The notes below the pieces were generated by a model that was given only the letters and a program-made list of their open reading frames with translations, was not told the origin of the DNA and searched no databases. From Trichinella spiralis (taxonomy: Eukaryota; Nematoda; Enoplea; Trichinellida; Trichinellidae): a stretch of 64,000 bases of DNA. The stretch lies in assembly GCA_000181795.3 (NCBI GenBank), contig CM012954.1, positions 1,975,238 to 2,039,237 of the forward strand, written 5' to 3'. A program made the position numbers and the translations under genes. This document shows positions 23,923-36,543 of the stretch, one piece after another (the first letter of the stretch is position 1; each line of letters starts with the position of its first letter).

Positions 23923-24871
23923 TTTAAAATGCTTTTTTCAATCGGAAAAAGTGTAGATCAAGGGTCGTCTTGGTCGTTGACTGTTTGCAAAATGCAAAAT
24001 GTTCAAATTTTGCTGATTTTATCAGTGAAAAACGGTTGCCTGTTGCCTCAAAATTCATCAACTGGTTTGCTTTAGCACGAAAACAAAGCCCATTGCTTTT
24101 CATGCTTGTATGACAAGTTTGCATTGCAAATTATCCGGTGTTTTCAGTTTCCATTTGCGCTACTATTTCAACCTGATCTACCTTTTGTCTCTGTTCATAT
24201 ATGCCCATCAGTTTCTAGATTTTTCACGGTTGCTATTATTTAAAAAATGTATAATTATTACAGTTTTGACTGGTAAAACAAAGTACACTTTTATGATGAA
24301 TAATTGAACTTTCTATTCAATTTAATCATTCATGAATCTTTGCCAATTCACCGCGTTTACTCTTCAGTTCTGTTATTTCAAAATGTCTTTTTCCACAACA
24401 GTCTACGAAAAACTGAATTCGAACTAAGAAAGCTATTTGACTTATGTTGCTTCTTTTCGCATATTATTTGTATAACGATATTCAATTCAAAGTAAGGGAA
24501 ATAAATTTTCACAACTTGTTGAATTATATGATTACTGCAACTGCACAGGCCTGACGTTTCCTGTCAAGTACAAGTTTACAGGATATAACACTATGCAACT
24601 ACGCGTTTTTTAAGATGAAAAATTTGTCAGTAACATGCACAAACGCATATATAAATAAATATATTAAAAATTTATGATTAGTATACTGTAACTCTACGAT
24701 GATTTGCACGTACTTTTATATATTGTTCGTTGTGAAAAACTCACCCAGTACATACATATATTTTATGCGTTTCTTACTTTATTTCTGTAAATAATATGAT
24801 AAAATTGTGCTATTTGGCAACATGTTTTTCTCACTGGAATACGTGGTCTTGATGCACTATCTAATTGGTCA
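23923..24871. other. Intergenic region upstream of the TTL gene
   Basis: About 950 bp of AT-rich DNA with no supportable gene. It separates the TTL start from the GC-rich putative LTR. Confidence 0.6.
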
Positions 24872-25352
24872 TGTAACAACCAGTGCTGTACGGCGGCGTT
24901 GCTCATTGCAGGTCCGGCTGAGGTAGACGCAGAGCCGCGGCAATAAAACCTCCCATCCCGCCCAGTTCAAAGTCGCCACCGGCGAGGACCGCGGGTGGCT
25001 TCTGGCGACAGACCCTCATGACACGACAAGTCGGTACCTAATTAGCCGTTGTTCAGCGGGTCACCGATGATCCGTTGGGGCAGCGGATCAAAGCCCACGC
25101 GTAACAAGCCGCTGATTTATAGAAGGGCCGTAAGCCGGGAGACTGTCAGCAAGACAATAGGGGGAGACGGATCTTTTTCGGAGACAGAGCGGTGACCGAC
25201 GTGGAGACAAGTAGTACGTGTGGAAGTGTGTCCTGAGAATGTCGACGAGAAAACGAGACCGAGAGCGGGAAAGAACAAACACAGAGCGACGGCGGACGAA
25301 CTGGCGCGAACCCGGAGGCAGATCAGCCGCCCCCACCCGGCGGGTCGTTACA
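24872..25352 (+). mobile_element. Putative solo LTR of an LTR retrotransposon (481 bp)
   Basis: A sharply bounded GC-rich block in AT-rich surroundings. Its two ends are perfect short inverted repeats, TGTAAC at 24872 and GTTACA at 25347-25352, the classic TG...CA form of a retroviral-type LTR. Inside on the plus strand are a TATA-like TTTATAGAAGG near 25115 and AATAAA near 24945, although AATAAA normally follows the TATA box in an LTR. Flanking bases GTCA (left) and GTAA (right) agree at three of four positions, so a mutated 4-bp target duplication is possible. No gag or pol sequence is next to it. Orientation is a guess from the TATA-like box. It could alternatively be a fragment of another GC-rich repeat. 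Confidence 0.6.
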
Positions 25353-26173
25353 GTAAATTGTCATTTCAGCTTCCGTCTTCTAATCTGCGTTGGTTTCTTG
25401 TGTATAGGTTTTGCATGCGCAGTGTTCACTTGTTCTTTCTCTTTTGTCGCTGATGCTGATCAACACTTGTATTCTAAAATGATATTTATGTAAATATGTG
25501 CAGTGTAGATGTAATCATGTAGTGTGAATATCAGTTCCTTAATTTTAAACTTATTTTTAATTTCAACATATTAATATTATGTAACTGGATTATTCATCTT
25601 TGAACCTGCTGTTTCACATTTACAGTATACAGAAAATTACAGTATGTAATTAGCGCATTTAAAAAAACAGAAGGTAAAATTTGAAATAAAGGTAGTAATT
25701 GAAGTTTACATTTTTCAAGTAGCATTTTTACTTGAAGTTAAACTGTTGTTTCATATAATTGAATTCCCTCATATTGTTGTCTGCTTTGAATACTTTTACA
25801 TTACAAGGTAATTAAACTGTGGTAAATACGATGCTTTTATTTTAGCAATAAGTTCAACTTTAACTTCAAAAGTTAAAGCTTGATATTTATTTTTCTTTCT
25901 TTCAGCATAAAGTTTTAATAGGTTTGCATAGGTTTATCTGTATTGCAGTGATAATAGTATAACTTCAATGATTGTATTTTATTTCGTTTATATATTGGGT
26001 GACAAGTTTGAAGCTTGCCTTGCATTCTGGTATGCATTGTTTTTGAAACTATTTACAAAGAAGTTGACCTTACACAAGTTTGATAGAGTAGTCGTTTACC
26101 TTTTCTTATTCATTCGGCTTACTTATATAATTACGTTTCTTTAATTTTGTTTCCTTTCCAGAATAAAGTGGCG
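25353..26173. other. Intergenic region upstream of the fatty-acid-binding protein
   Basis: About 820 bp, AT-rich, no gene seen. The sequence just before the start codon contains a T-rich acceptor-like site (tttcctttccag at about 26160), which may end a 5' UTR intron or receive a spliced leader. Confidence 0.55.
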
Positions 26174-27263
26174 ATGGCGGAAAAGTTTATTGGAAAATAC
26201 AGATTCGTTTCCTCAGAGAATTTTGATGAATTTATGAAAGCGCTTGGTATGTTCAACATTTTGAGTATCATTTTCAATAGTTCAAATTAATGGATATATT
26301 ATGTGTTTCCTCTCTCATTGATACTGTCATTGAATATTTTAACATATTTAAAGAAATTTCATATGTTTATTTATGTCACCAAAATTTGTTATGAAATTTA
26401 TCTTGTAGCATTGTTCAAAAACAAATAGTTGATAAGCTTATATAATTAAGCAATGTTGTGTGTGTGTAAAATTTTAATCTGGCTTGATGTAATGATTTAA
26501 AGATTTTGTTTTTTAAAAGTATGCTTCAAAGATGCGTAGTAAAAAGTTCAGTGACATTTGAAAATACTTGTAAAATTGCTTTGTTTGACCTGTATCAATT
26601 ATTTGTGATTTTCTGATTCGTTTATATCAGTAAGTGAAATCGAAATTTGAAATTGTCTTACATAATTATCTGTCGTTTCATAAATTGAAGCATAAATTTA
26701 ATTGTGTGAAATGAGACAGTCGCTTAGAATTCGAATGCTTAGAATTTTTCTTCTGTTATTATAAGCGTTTTATTTTAAGGTGTGAATTATTTGTTACGCA
26801 AAATTGCCAATGCTGCCTCACCTGTCGTTGAATTTTCACTTGACAGAGACGTTTGGACTCTGCGCAACGTTTCTACGTTTCGTACGTTGGAAATTTCTTT
26901 CCGTCTTGGTGAAGAAGTTGATGAGGTGACTCCTGACGGTCGACATGTTAAAGTAAAGCATTGTTGTGTTTTTATTTCATTATTAATTGCTTATTTTGTA
27001 GACTGTATTTACTTATGAAAATGGAGAATTAAAACAAGTGCAAAAAGCCGTTAAACCTGGTGAAAAAGATAGCATTTTTATTCGGAAACTTGAAGGTGAC
27101 AAACTTATTACGGTATGCAGTTTTTCTCACAGGAAACAATGTAGCATTTTAATTTTAATTTTAATTTTATAAAACTGTTGAATATTGAAATTTGTGCTCG
27201 TTTTTATAGACTTGCATTTGTGGTAATGTTACCAGTATTCGTGTTCTCCAGCGAATAAGTTAA
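26174..27263 (+). CDS. lbp: Intracellular fatty-acid-binding protein (FABP/LBP family)
   Basis: A small beta-barrel carrier that binds fatty acids in the cytosol. Four exons join in phase: 26174-26246, 26780-26952, 27002-27112 and 27210-27263, giving 136 aa, the usual FABP length. The N-terminal FABP signature is present (GKYRFVSSENFDEFMKALGV), followed by the helix-turn-helix lid and the TFRTLEISFRLGEEVDE strand pair. There is no signal peptide, so it is like the cytosolic nematode LBPs rather than the secreted ones. The intron positions match the conserved three-intron layout of animal FABP genes. The C-terminal carboxylate-binding Arg is followed by V-L where most members have R-x-Y. Which lbp ortholog it is cannot be decided. 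Confidence 0.93.
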
Positions 27264-30200
27264 ATTAATGATTTCGTGATTTGTTCATTTATTCATTCAT
27301 TACTGCCGACATAAGTTATAAATTCCAGATAATGTTTGTGTGAATGTTATATTACAGAGCGGTGGTTTTTTACAACTGCAAAGTGCCAATACACTTATTC
27401 ACTGCCTGCTTGTCTGAATTCTGATGTAATAGGCGATTTCCGTTTGCGTTTTTAAATGTTCCTGATGTTTTCTTGAACTTCTTTTTTGTTTGATAAATTA
27501 TAATAATGAACGTTGTTGGTTTTAAAATAAATAAGTTGATTTGTTTAGGTTTCTTTTTCTTTTTATTTTATATAAGTTTCATCATTCGGAAAAGAAAATG
27601 ATATGCGGTTCTTTAGAGTGAATTGTTTGTTCATTTGCAATGTTTGTTGCCACAGTTTTTAGACTATTATGGAAAATTGACGATGAGCTATGTAGTTCTT
27701 TCGGTTGAGATTGATTTTTCACTGAAACTCTTTCTAAAGCAACTGCTAGTAAAGAATTCCAACTTTTTTGGAAATCGATTTACTTTTATTGAAATCAAAG
27801 AGAAATTGCATGCAGATGTTGGGTGAAATTATTTTCATTTCCCAGTTGGATGAAATTTAATACGAAACTCTCGTTTTATAACAATGCAAATTGTGAAAAA
27901 GTAAATTTGATTGAAAAACTGTTGAAAATTGAAATTTGAATTTAATTTGGTCATCGTCAGTCAGCATTCGTTTTAGTTTATTCATTTGTTTATTTTAAAT
28001 TGCATTTAATTATTTCAGAACTTCGTTTGTATATTTTGTAAATTGTTTAATTGGAATGAATGAAATTTTCAACGATTTGTTATATTGATTGAAGAAAAAA
28101 AATTGAAAATCTCAAATACGAAATTTGATTGAAAGTACTGAATCAGGAATTGGAAAAAGCGAAATTTTGCGAAAAATTTTGACAACCCAAACAGTGGAGG
28201 AGAATATTTTCACCTTGCTCAAAGGTGTGCTGTGAAAAGCGAGGGCGTAGGATTTTGTTCTGCTTTCTGTTGAAGCAAAGAAAAGCCCGACGAAGCAAGC
28301 ACCTGCCTCAGCTGTAAGCTCAATCGAACCCAGAAGAGCGGATTTTGCTTGCCCACTTCGCAGACAACACGGTCGTCGTCATTTGCAGCACATTATATAT
28401 ATATATATATATATAGCAGCAGTCGAAGAAGCAGCTGAAGCCATTTGCTTTCAAACAGCCAAAAAGCGCTTGCAACTTCTTCCAACGTCAGTCAGTCAAA
28501 CGTTCGTTTCACTCGGTGAAGTTTCCCTTGGCTTGTAAAGCATCCCGCCGCCGATTGGTTGGTTTATTTGGCATTTATTCAGTGCTGCAGCTGCCGTTTC
28601 ACACTCACTTGATCTACCTATGAACAACACAATCTTCTCAATTCAACGTATCATACATACATACATGCATACATAGTTTGCTCTGCTTTGGCGAGTGAGT
28701 TCAGGTTTTACTATTTTAATGTTTGTAGAATTTTGAAGAAAAAACAAAATTATCATTTTCCTGCTAACAATTAACAAAACATTAAATAATTCCACGACCA
28801 TTTAGTTATTAAGTTCATTGTAAAATTGAAATCATTGCATTGTTTATTTTGTTAATCGTCCATTTCTTCACTGAAACAGTGGTGAATTCTTCTTATCTAA
28901 TAATTTTTGTTTAGATAATGACTCAAAATTAATTACTGCAGAAATGACTTAACATAATCCATGTTGCTATGACGCTGTCCATGGTGAATTGTAGCTTGGT
29001 CAATTTAGAAACAAATTATTGATTTACATCATATTGATTTCAAAAAATATATTCCTTTGAAAACAAACACATTTATAATTATATTATTATCAGAGGAAAT
29101 ACTTTATTTAATTATTATTTTGAATATTGTAATTTAAAAGATATTTCTCAAGAATACGTGATTATCACAAACTTTTCTGCATACTGTACAAGGTTGACTC
29201 GTGTGGAATTTTTTTATTTTTATTTTTAATTTAGTTAGTTGATTGCAGTTTCTTTTGATAAAAAATTTTCATCTCTCATGAAACATTATTCTCGACTAGT
29301 TTTAATTGGATTCTATTTCAAAATTATTGAAGAAGGACGACATATTTGAAACGCCGAGAAATTGCAAACATTCACCATTGTCAGATTGGGTGAATTCTTA
29401 TGAATTGAAAATTCTTATGATTTATGACTGCTGTTTATTGAAAACAAAATCCTTTCAGTGATAATGAATGCGTACTTTTTTTCACCTTCCGGGAATTGCT
29501 GATTCATGCACAAACAGCGGTTAGTCTTATTTTCACCTTAAATTGGGCAATAGCTTTCGTCGAACAATAGGAAGAGAAAATTATTTTTCCTTCTTTGGAA
29601 ATGCAATGATTCATTTTTAATTTGGGTTTTTTGTTCTGCAAACACGTTATCATCGTTTGAGTTGAATCACACTGCAAAACCCACGCAAAAGAAGGGGTTA
29701 AAAATACAGATCATTTGTAGAGCATTTTAGCATCAAAATTGTTTGAAATAAATGTACAAGTGGCGCACCAGTTCAGATAAATTACATTCTCAACAATTCT
29801 AGTATTTTAGTGTAATCTTTTATTTTTTTCGCATATCTATGCAAAAAATGTTCTGTAAAATGTATATTTGAATATCGATTTAATGGAATTAATAAATGTA
29901 TAAAAAACTGAAATAAGTGTTATTTTTGTTTAGATTTAATTTCAGAAAAAAAATTTTCAAATTTTTTTGTACCTGAAAATCAGCATAAAAGTAAGCGCTG
30001 ACTGTAAGGTGTTTTAATTTGAACTTGTACAACTAGGGCCGTCGGTTTGATTTTTGAGCTTGATGCAGCTAGGCGGAAGAAAATTTATGAAAAATAGCAG
30101 CCGGTTCTAGCAGGCTGAGATTACTTGAAACCAGTCAATTGGGTCGAAGTTGGAACGAATTCTGGCCACTTGCAGCAACAGGTGAAGGAAGTTCAACGGC

Positions 30201-30992
30201 GAACATGTTTCTGTTTCAATGATTCAACATTTTTAAAATAAATATATATTTATTTATACAGATTTTTATTTATCGTTTAGTTCATCGGGCTTGTTGAGAC
30301 AAGTGTTTTAACAACGTTTTTCACGCTTCGACTTTGGTAGAGTTTTTCTTCGTGAGGCATAGTAAGTGCCCCCTAGCTACCGTCCGCTGTCTGTTACTTG
30401 GTTTGATTTTTGATCTGCAGATAATACAAACTGATTAAATTCTACAATTTGTTAATTGTGTGAGTTGTTTTTCTTTTTCTTTTGTTTTGTTCATTTTTTT
30501 CACGATTGAGCAATTGAATATTTTTCTGTTTTCCATTTTGCTATTGGTGAGTCGTGTAATTGAACGGCTGTTGAAAGCGACCAATAGTAGTAGTAGTGGG
30601 TAGCGTTTTCGTGCTTGGAGTTTTTTTGAACGTGCGTGTAGACGACGTATTTTCCAACATAAATTGACGGCAACGTTTGTTAGTTGAATTGTTTATTTTT
30701 GACAAACGTTGTTTCCATTTTAATCCAGCATATCGTATCTCAGGGATGGTTGGTAGGGATTTCGAATTTTGCGTTCTTCTGTCTCGCAACTTTGAGCAGC
30801 TGATTGATGATTATCGACGTTTGCTTTTGCATTGTATAACAGCTGCTGGAGTCGATTGTTCATCATCCATTGGCTGAAAGCTTTCGATTTCTCAGTTTCC
30901 CAATACGCATCATAGCCCCTTTCTCCTCCCACTCTTATTACTGCCGTTTACTTCGTTGATGAATATTTTGTGTGTGTAGGATTTGGTTCTGA
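27264..30992. other. Long intergenic region between FABP and NKCC
   Basis: About 3.7 kb without a supportable coding gene. A stretch around 28180-28560 is less AT-rich, contains a TA run at 28395-28416 and might be a promoter or untranslated first exon of the downstream cotransporter. An acceptor-like gtgtgtgtag ends at about 30980, just before the NKCC start codon. Confidence 0.55.
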
Positions 30993-33900
30993 ATGGAATT
31001 GCAGCCGACTGCCGACGAAAAGGAAGGTGGAGATATTCCTCGTATCTCTTCTCGGTTCCAGGTGAACAAAGTGGACGCTGACGATGCGTCAGGAAACAAC
31101 GCATCGGCCAACCAGGTATGCCAAAACTCTGCCGATGAGGCAGAAGATGCGAAGGCAAAGCAAGTGAAATTCTGCGTGGCCGATGAAAATCTCGACGACA
31201 ACTCGGTTCACTCGAACTCCAACGTCAATACTCGTCGTGGGACTTTTTGCAAAAGTTTTCGAGAGGTTCAGACAGTGGAACGTGTACCCGACATCAATCA
31301 TTATCGCAATATATTGTCCATCGAAGGTGCCATTGCAAGCAGGCCGTCTTTGGCCGAACTGCACGAGGAGCACTACGGTCGTGAAAATGCTGGTTTGGAG
31401 AATTTCAAACTGCTCAATGTAAGTTTTTTTTACATTTTTTACTTGTACAGTACAATGTGTGTATTGTGATGATTGTAATTTGTTGACTGCCATTACTTTA
31501 GTTTATCTTGAGGTGAAATTGAAATTTTTAATTAGTTATAATTGAATCGGTTGTTTGGTAAAAGTTTTATTTATTTTATAATGGATCAAGAAACACCTAC
31601 AACAAGTTGTCGAATGTTTGCATCAGCTTTATATAGTTGAAATTTCAGTCGATTTTTATACTCAGAGCAATCACTATGTGTTTAATTGTTATCAGTTTCA
31701 ACGATGTTTCATTAATATTCTCAATTAATGAAATTGAAATATTGAATGAGTTATTTTGTTCGAAATTTAATTTTCACAAACAGTTTTTCCATATGATTTA
31801 TGTGTAGAAGAATTTTGAAAGAAGAAAATTTGTTATTGTTGTTATGTTATGAAATTTGATTATTCAGATGATCAATTTCTTGACGTTTGATTATGCATTG
31901 TTAATATTGCAGTCGAATGATTTTCAAGTTTTCTTTTGTTAATTTTTACAAATTGTCGTAATTATAATTACAATACGATAATTGTCCATTGCTCGATAAT
32001 AGTGGAAACACGTTGAACGGTCCAGTGCTTTAATTTTCATTGATCATTGAGAATAGCGAAGTGATGCAAACGATGCTTATCATCATCAATACGAGCGTTT
32101 TATTTTATGCTTGTTAAACAGCAGGTGGGTAGTTGGAAAGCAGAGCAGTATCGATATCAGAAAATTGTAATCTTTTTTGTTTTTTATGTTGCAGGAATCC
32201 CCTATTCTTCAAAAAATTGATATTTAAAAATAAAAAATATATATAATCTTTTCTTCTTCTTCCAACAGTAAGATTAATAGTTGTATTTGGTTTAAATTTG
32301 AATTTTTTAGCCAACTGTTTCGAACGAATCAAAAGCGTCGACGAATCTATCATCATCAGCTGGTTTGAAACTCGGATGGATACAAGGCGTTCTAGTAAAT
32401 TTGCAATTTATTGCAAATTGCAATAAGACGACACAGTTGAAAAAAATATATGTTCACTTTTAGATGAGATGTTTTTTGAGTATTTTGGGTACAATTTTAT
32501 TTCTGCGCATAAGTTGGATGGCCGCATATGCTGGAATTGGATACGGCTTGTTGGTAATATTCATCGGCGCAGGCGTGTCGGTGATCACATCTTTATCCAT
32601 GTGTGCAATATGCACAAACGGAGACATAAAAGGAGGTAAAATTGATATGCACTGTTTGATTGTTATGTTTATTGTCTATCATTGTTGTATTTGTTTGCAA
32701 TTTTCAAGGTGGTGCGTATTTTATGATATCACGATCGATGGGACCTGAATTTGGTGGAAGTATTGGTTTGATTTTTGCCTTTGCCAACGTTGTTTCGGCT
32801 TCATTTTGCGTTGTCGGTTTTTCGGAAACTTTGCGCGACGTGCTAATGGTAAGCAGAAAATATTTCTATATAATCAATCATACTGTACCAGTAATATGAA
32901 TTGAGCATTGCACTTTCAGGATGCTGATATTTCACTGTTCGACGGTGGCTTGAATGCGATTCGTTTCATTGGCGTACTGACAGCAATACTGATAATGGGC
33001 ATCGTGTGTGTTGGCATTTCTTTCGAATCCAAAGCTCAAGTGTTCATGCTGTTCGCACTGGCGGTATCGTTGGTCGATTTTATGGTCGGTACGTTTTTGC
33101 CGGTCAACGATGAGAAACGCTCTCGCGGAGTGACCGGCTACACTTGGGATACATTTTCCACAAACTTCTTCCCCGACTGGCGAGGCGAAACGTTCTTTTC
33201 CGTCTTCTCTGTCTATTATCCGGCTACCACCGGCATCATGGCCGGTGCGAACATTTCCGGCGATTTGGCTGATCCATCCACCGCAATTCCACTTGGAACT
33301 TTGTTGGCCATTCTATTGACCAGTTTGATCTACGCCGGCACGTTGGTCATTACCGGCTCAACAGTTATTAGGTATTATTTATTATTGTCCCTTTGGTTAT
33401 AATCATTGGACCACTGACCCTCCCCCTCCCTATCTCTCTCTTTATCTCTCTCTCTCTCTCTCTAATTCAGAGATGCTTCCGGAAAATTGGACGACTTGTA
33501 CAACGGCACTTTGGCCAACTGCTCGGTCAATGGTACTTGTTATTTTGGTATTTCCAATTACAATCAGGTGACCAAGCAACAAATGTATTCTGCATGTTCA
33601 CTGCGCTGACTGGGGGATGCTTTCTTGTAGACTTTGGGATTACTCGGCGCTTGGGGACCGTTAATCGTTGCCGGCATTTTTGCCGCCACGCTCAGCTCCG
33701 CTTTGTCTGGATTCGTCTCTGGACCGAAATTGTTCCAAGTGAGAGAGGAAAAAAGAAAATGGAAATGTTTTCATCTTGGAACATTTTCTTCTTCTTCTTT
33801 CTCTTCTTTTTGCAGGCTTTGGGCAAAGACAGGCTTTTTCCAGGCATTTCTTGGTTTTCAGTCGGCTATGGCAAGAACGATGAACCACGACGAGCTTATT

Positions 33901-36161
33901 TACTTGGATTCTTTCTCATGCTGGGCATTGTATCTATCGGTAAGTGTACGGTTTGGTAAAAAGTTCATTTCTTTTCAATCAACAAAAGAGAAGAGAAGAG
34001 CATATAAATTATCCTGCTTTGTTCCATTGTAGGCGATATAAATACAATTGCTCCGATAATTTCGAACTTTTTTTTGGCCTGTTATGCTTTGATGAATTAT
34101 GCCGTTTTTGATGCTTCTTTTGCGGGCTCACCAGGCTTTCGACCAAGTTTCAAGTATTACAATCAGTGGTTGGCTTTGTTCGGCGCGTTGATCTGCATTG
34201 CAATTATGTTTGTGATCAGCTGGTGGACATCGTTGCTTACATTCGCATTTGTCGGCGCTCTTTACGTTTACCTGCATTACAGAAAGCCAGGTGGACAGAA
34301 AGCAAAGCAATTGTTTTTTTTTTGTTTCTAATAATATTTTGTAGATGTCAACTGGGGTTCAAGTGGTCAGGCTCACTCTTACAAAAATGCACTCCATGCA
34401 GCGTTGAAATTGTCATCCACAGAAGAGCACGTGAAAAATTACAGACCGCAGATATTGGTGCTGACTGGAAATCCAATGAACAGACCGTCGTTGGTAGATT
34501 TCGCTTCAAGCATCACCAAAGACAATTGTCTACTGTTATGCGGGCATATCATTCCTGTAGAACTTTTTTGATATTATTAAAAATTTGGTTTTCGTTTTCT
34601 GCCCAAATAGCATCAATTAATCCCAATTTAGGTGACTTTGCAAATGAAAAGAAATACAATGGACAAGTTGGTGAAACAGTTGTATTATTGGTTTCAAACA
34701 CGACAAGTGAAATCATTTTACACGTATGTGATCAGCGATTCACTGAACGTCGGCTTGAGGATGCTTCTGCAGTGTACGGGCATTGGCAAACTGCGACCAA
34801 ATGTCGTGCTGATTGGCTTCAAGAACGATTGGCTTCATGCTTCGATTGAAGAGATTCGGGATTATTTTCTAACAATTCAGTAAAAGCTATTATTATTATT
34901 AATATTAGTATTCGTTTGTTTTATTTATTAATTTTCCATTTTCTAGTACTGTCTTTGATCAGCACTGCGGTTTGGCAATTCTTCGCTTGAAAAAGGGTCT
35001 CGACTTATCAGAACAGATGGCCAAATGTGATGATTCTGAAAATGGCACTTCGTCTGCCAACCCGAACGCCTTGACCGTTGGTTTGCTTTCGTTGAACAGC
35101 CACGTCGAGTCAGACGAGTGTTTCGCTTTGAGGCAAGATTCTTACATGTCCAGCAAGGACGATTCGGAACGTACGGATCGCAAAGGCGCTGACGATGATC
35201 CATTCCATTCTGGTGAAGTGTTGGATTTCTTGGCTGAAAACAGCGGTCCCGCTCAAGTCACACTGCCTCACGTGCTTGACAATATGATTCCATCGGTTTT
35301 TAAGACGACCAGAAATCGGCACATGTCCGTGGATCAACGTGCTTTGCTAGACGAGATTAATCAATTTCAGACGAAAGTAAAACGAGGAATCATCGACGTT
35401 TATTGGTTGTTCGATGACGGAGGTAGATAATAATAAAATTATCATTATATTATTATTATTATTATTATTATATTTCAAGGTTTGGGTCTGCTGGTACCGC
35501 ATTTGCTTACTCAAGCTGGTTCGTTCATGCACGGCGCCAAGCTTCGAGTGTTTACTGTAGCCTCTAGCCGAAGTCAATTGGAACGTGAGCAGCGCAGGTG
35601 AGATTTTTATTATTTTTCTCTTTTGGAAAAAATAACTTACTTTTTGTTTTTTTGCTTTTCTTTTAGCATGGCAGCGTTACTGTCGAGATTCCGCATTGAT
35701 TATTCAGGTGTTATGGTGATACCAGATTTGTCAAGACAGCCATCCGAAAAATTAATCAAAGAATTCAACGAGTTCATTATGCCTTACATGGTGGACTCGG
35801 ATTCGGTAGCTGAGCATGACGAGTTGACCAAAGGTATTTTTATCCGTGACTCGGATTTTGTCGCTCAGAAGTCAAAGGTAATGGTGAAAATTGTTTTTCA
35901 ATTTTGTTTCTTAATCTCAACTTATTCTAATTTGCAATTGTTACTGTTTTACAGACCTATAGGCAATTGAGAATAAAGGAGTTGCTGCAGGAACATTCAA
36001 CCAATGCGCATTTGGTTGTGCTGACGTTGCCCGTACCGCGTAAAGGGGTATTGCCTGCTTGTTTGTACTTGGCTTGGCTCGACTTCGTTTCTAGAGACGT
36101 ACGATGCCCGTTGTTGTTTCTGCGCGGCAATCAACAAGCTGTGCTGACTTTCTATTCATAG
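30993..36161 (+). CDS. nkcc-1: Na-K-Cl cotransporter (SLC12A1/2/3 branch)
   Basis: A plasma-membrane electroneutral cation-chloride importer setting cell volume and intracellular chloride. Fifteen exons join in phase: 30993-31418, 32311-32394, 32464-32635, 32709-32848, 32920-33371, 33471-33567, 33631-33738, 33816-33939, 34033-34290, 34345-34556, 34632-34879, 34947-35422, 35480-35597, 35667-35877 and 35955-36161, giving 1110 aa. The cytosolic N-terminus has RFQV at residues 21-24 (SPAK/OSR1 docking) and KQVKF at 56-60 (PP1 RVxF type). The Thr-rich VP-x-I-x-HYR block and [11 protein letters not shown] follow. Twelve membrane segments include [18 protein letters not shown] and [19 protein letters not shown], with two NGT glycosylation sites in the large loop. 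The C-terminal domain ends [10 protein letters not shown], like human NKCCs. This branch, not the KCC branch, is supported by these blocks. Confidence 0.95.
31053..31064 (+). other. RFQV SPAK/OSR1 docking motif in NKCC
   Basis: Codons 21-24 of the cotransporter encode Arg-Phe-Gln-Val. The RFx[V/I] motif is the established docking site for the WNK-activated kinases SPAK and OSR1 in vertebrate NKCC1, where the same four residues occur. Confidence 0.75.
33435..33466 (+). repeat. TC-rich microsatellite forming an intronic polypyrimidine tract
   Basis: A CT/TC run inside the intron before NKCC exon 6, directly preceding the acceptor aattcag. It probably serves as an over-long polypyrimidine tract. 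Confidence 0.8.
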
Positions 36162-36543
36162 TTTGCAATTTTTTTCTTTTAAATTCCAATATGGCCAAAA
36201 GTTTCACGTATCTCTTTCTTTTCCCCCCTTATTTTTACATGAATAGATTTTCACAGAACGAACCTAGTCGTGGGAAATGATTGCATTGTTTTTTTTTGTT
36301 GCTTTTTGAAGCAGATTTATTCTGACTGTTGATTAGATCATGCTAGTTGTTATTTACTAACATTGTTTTATTCTTCTTCTCGCTGTTTTGTTGTTCATTG
36401 CACTCGACAAATACCTCACAAAAATCCAACGAACTCCATTGTGAGAACAAACAGCGTTCCGGAGGTGAAATTGTTAGTAAGAGGCAAAGCAAAACAAGAA
36501 GAACGCAGTGCGTTCGTTCGTTGTTCATTATGCACACGATCAG
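36162..36543. other. Convergent spacer between NKCC and the bHLH-PAS gene
   Basis: A 382-bp interval between two stop codons on opposite strands; it must hold both 3' UTRs. No gene is seen. Confidence 0.7.

Noticed and set aside
25218-25493. Arg-rich open frame of 91 codons
   Set aside because: It lies mostly inside the putative GC-rich LTR, is low in complexity and extends beyond the LTR end; no protein resemblance.
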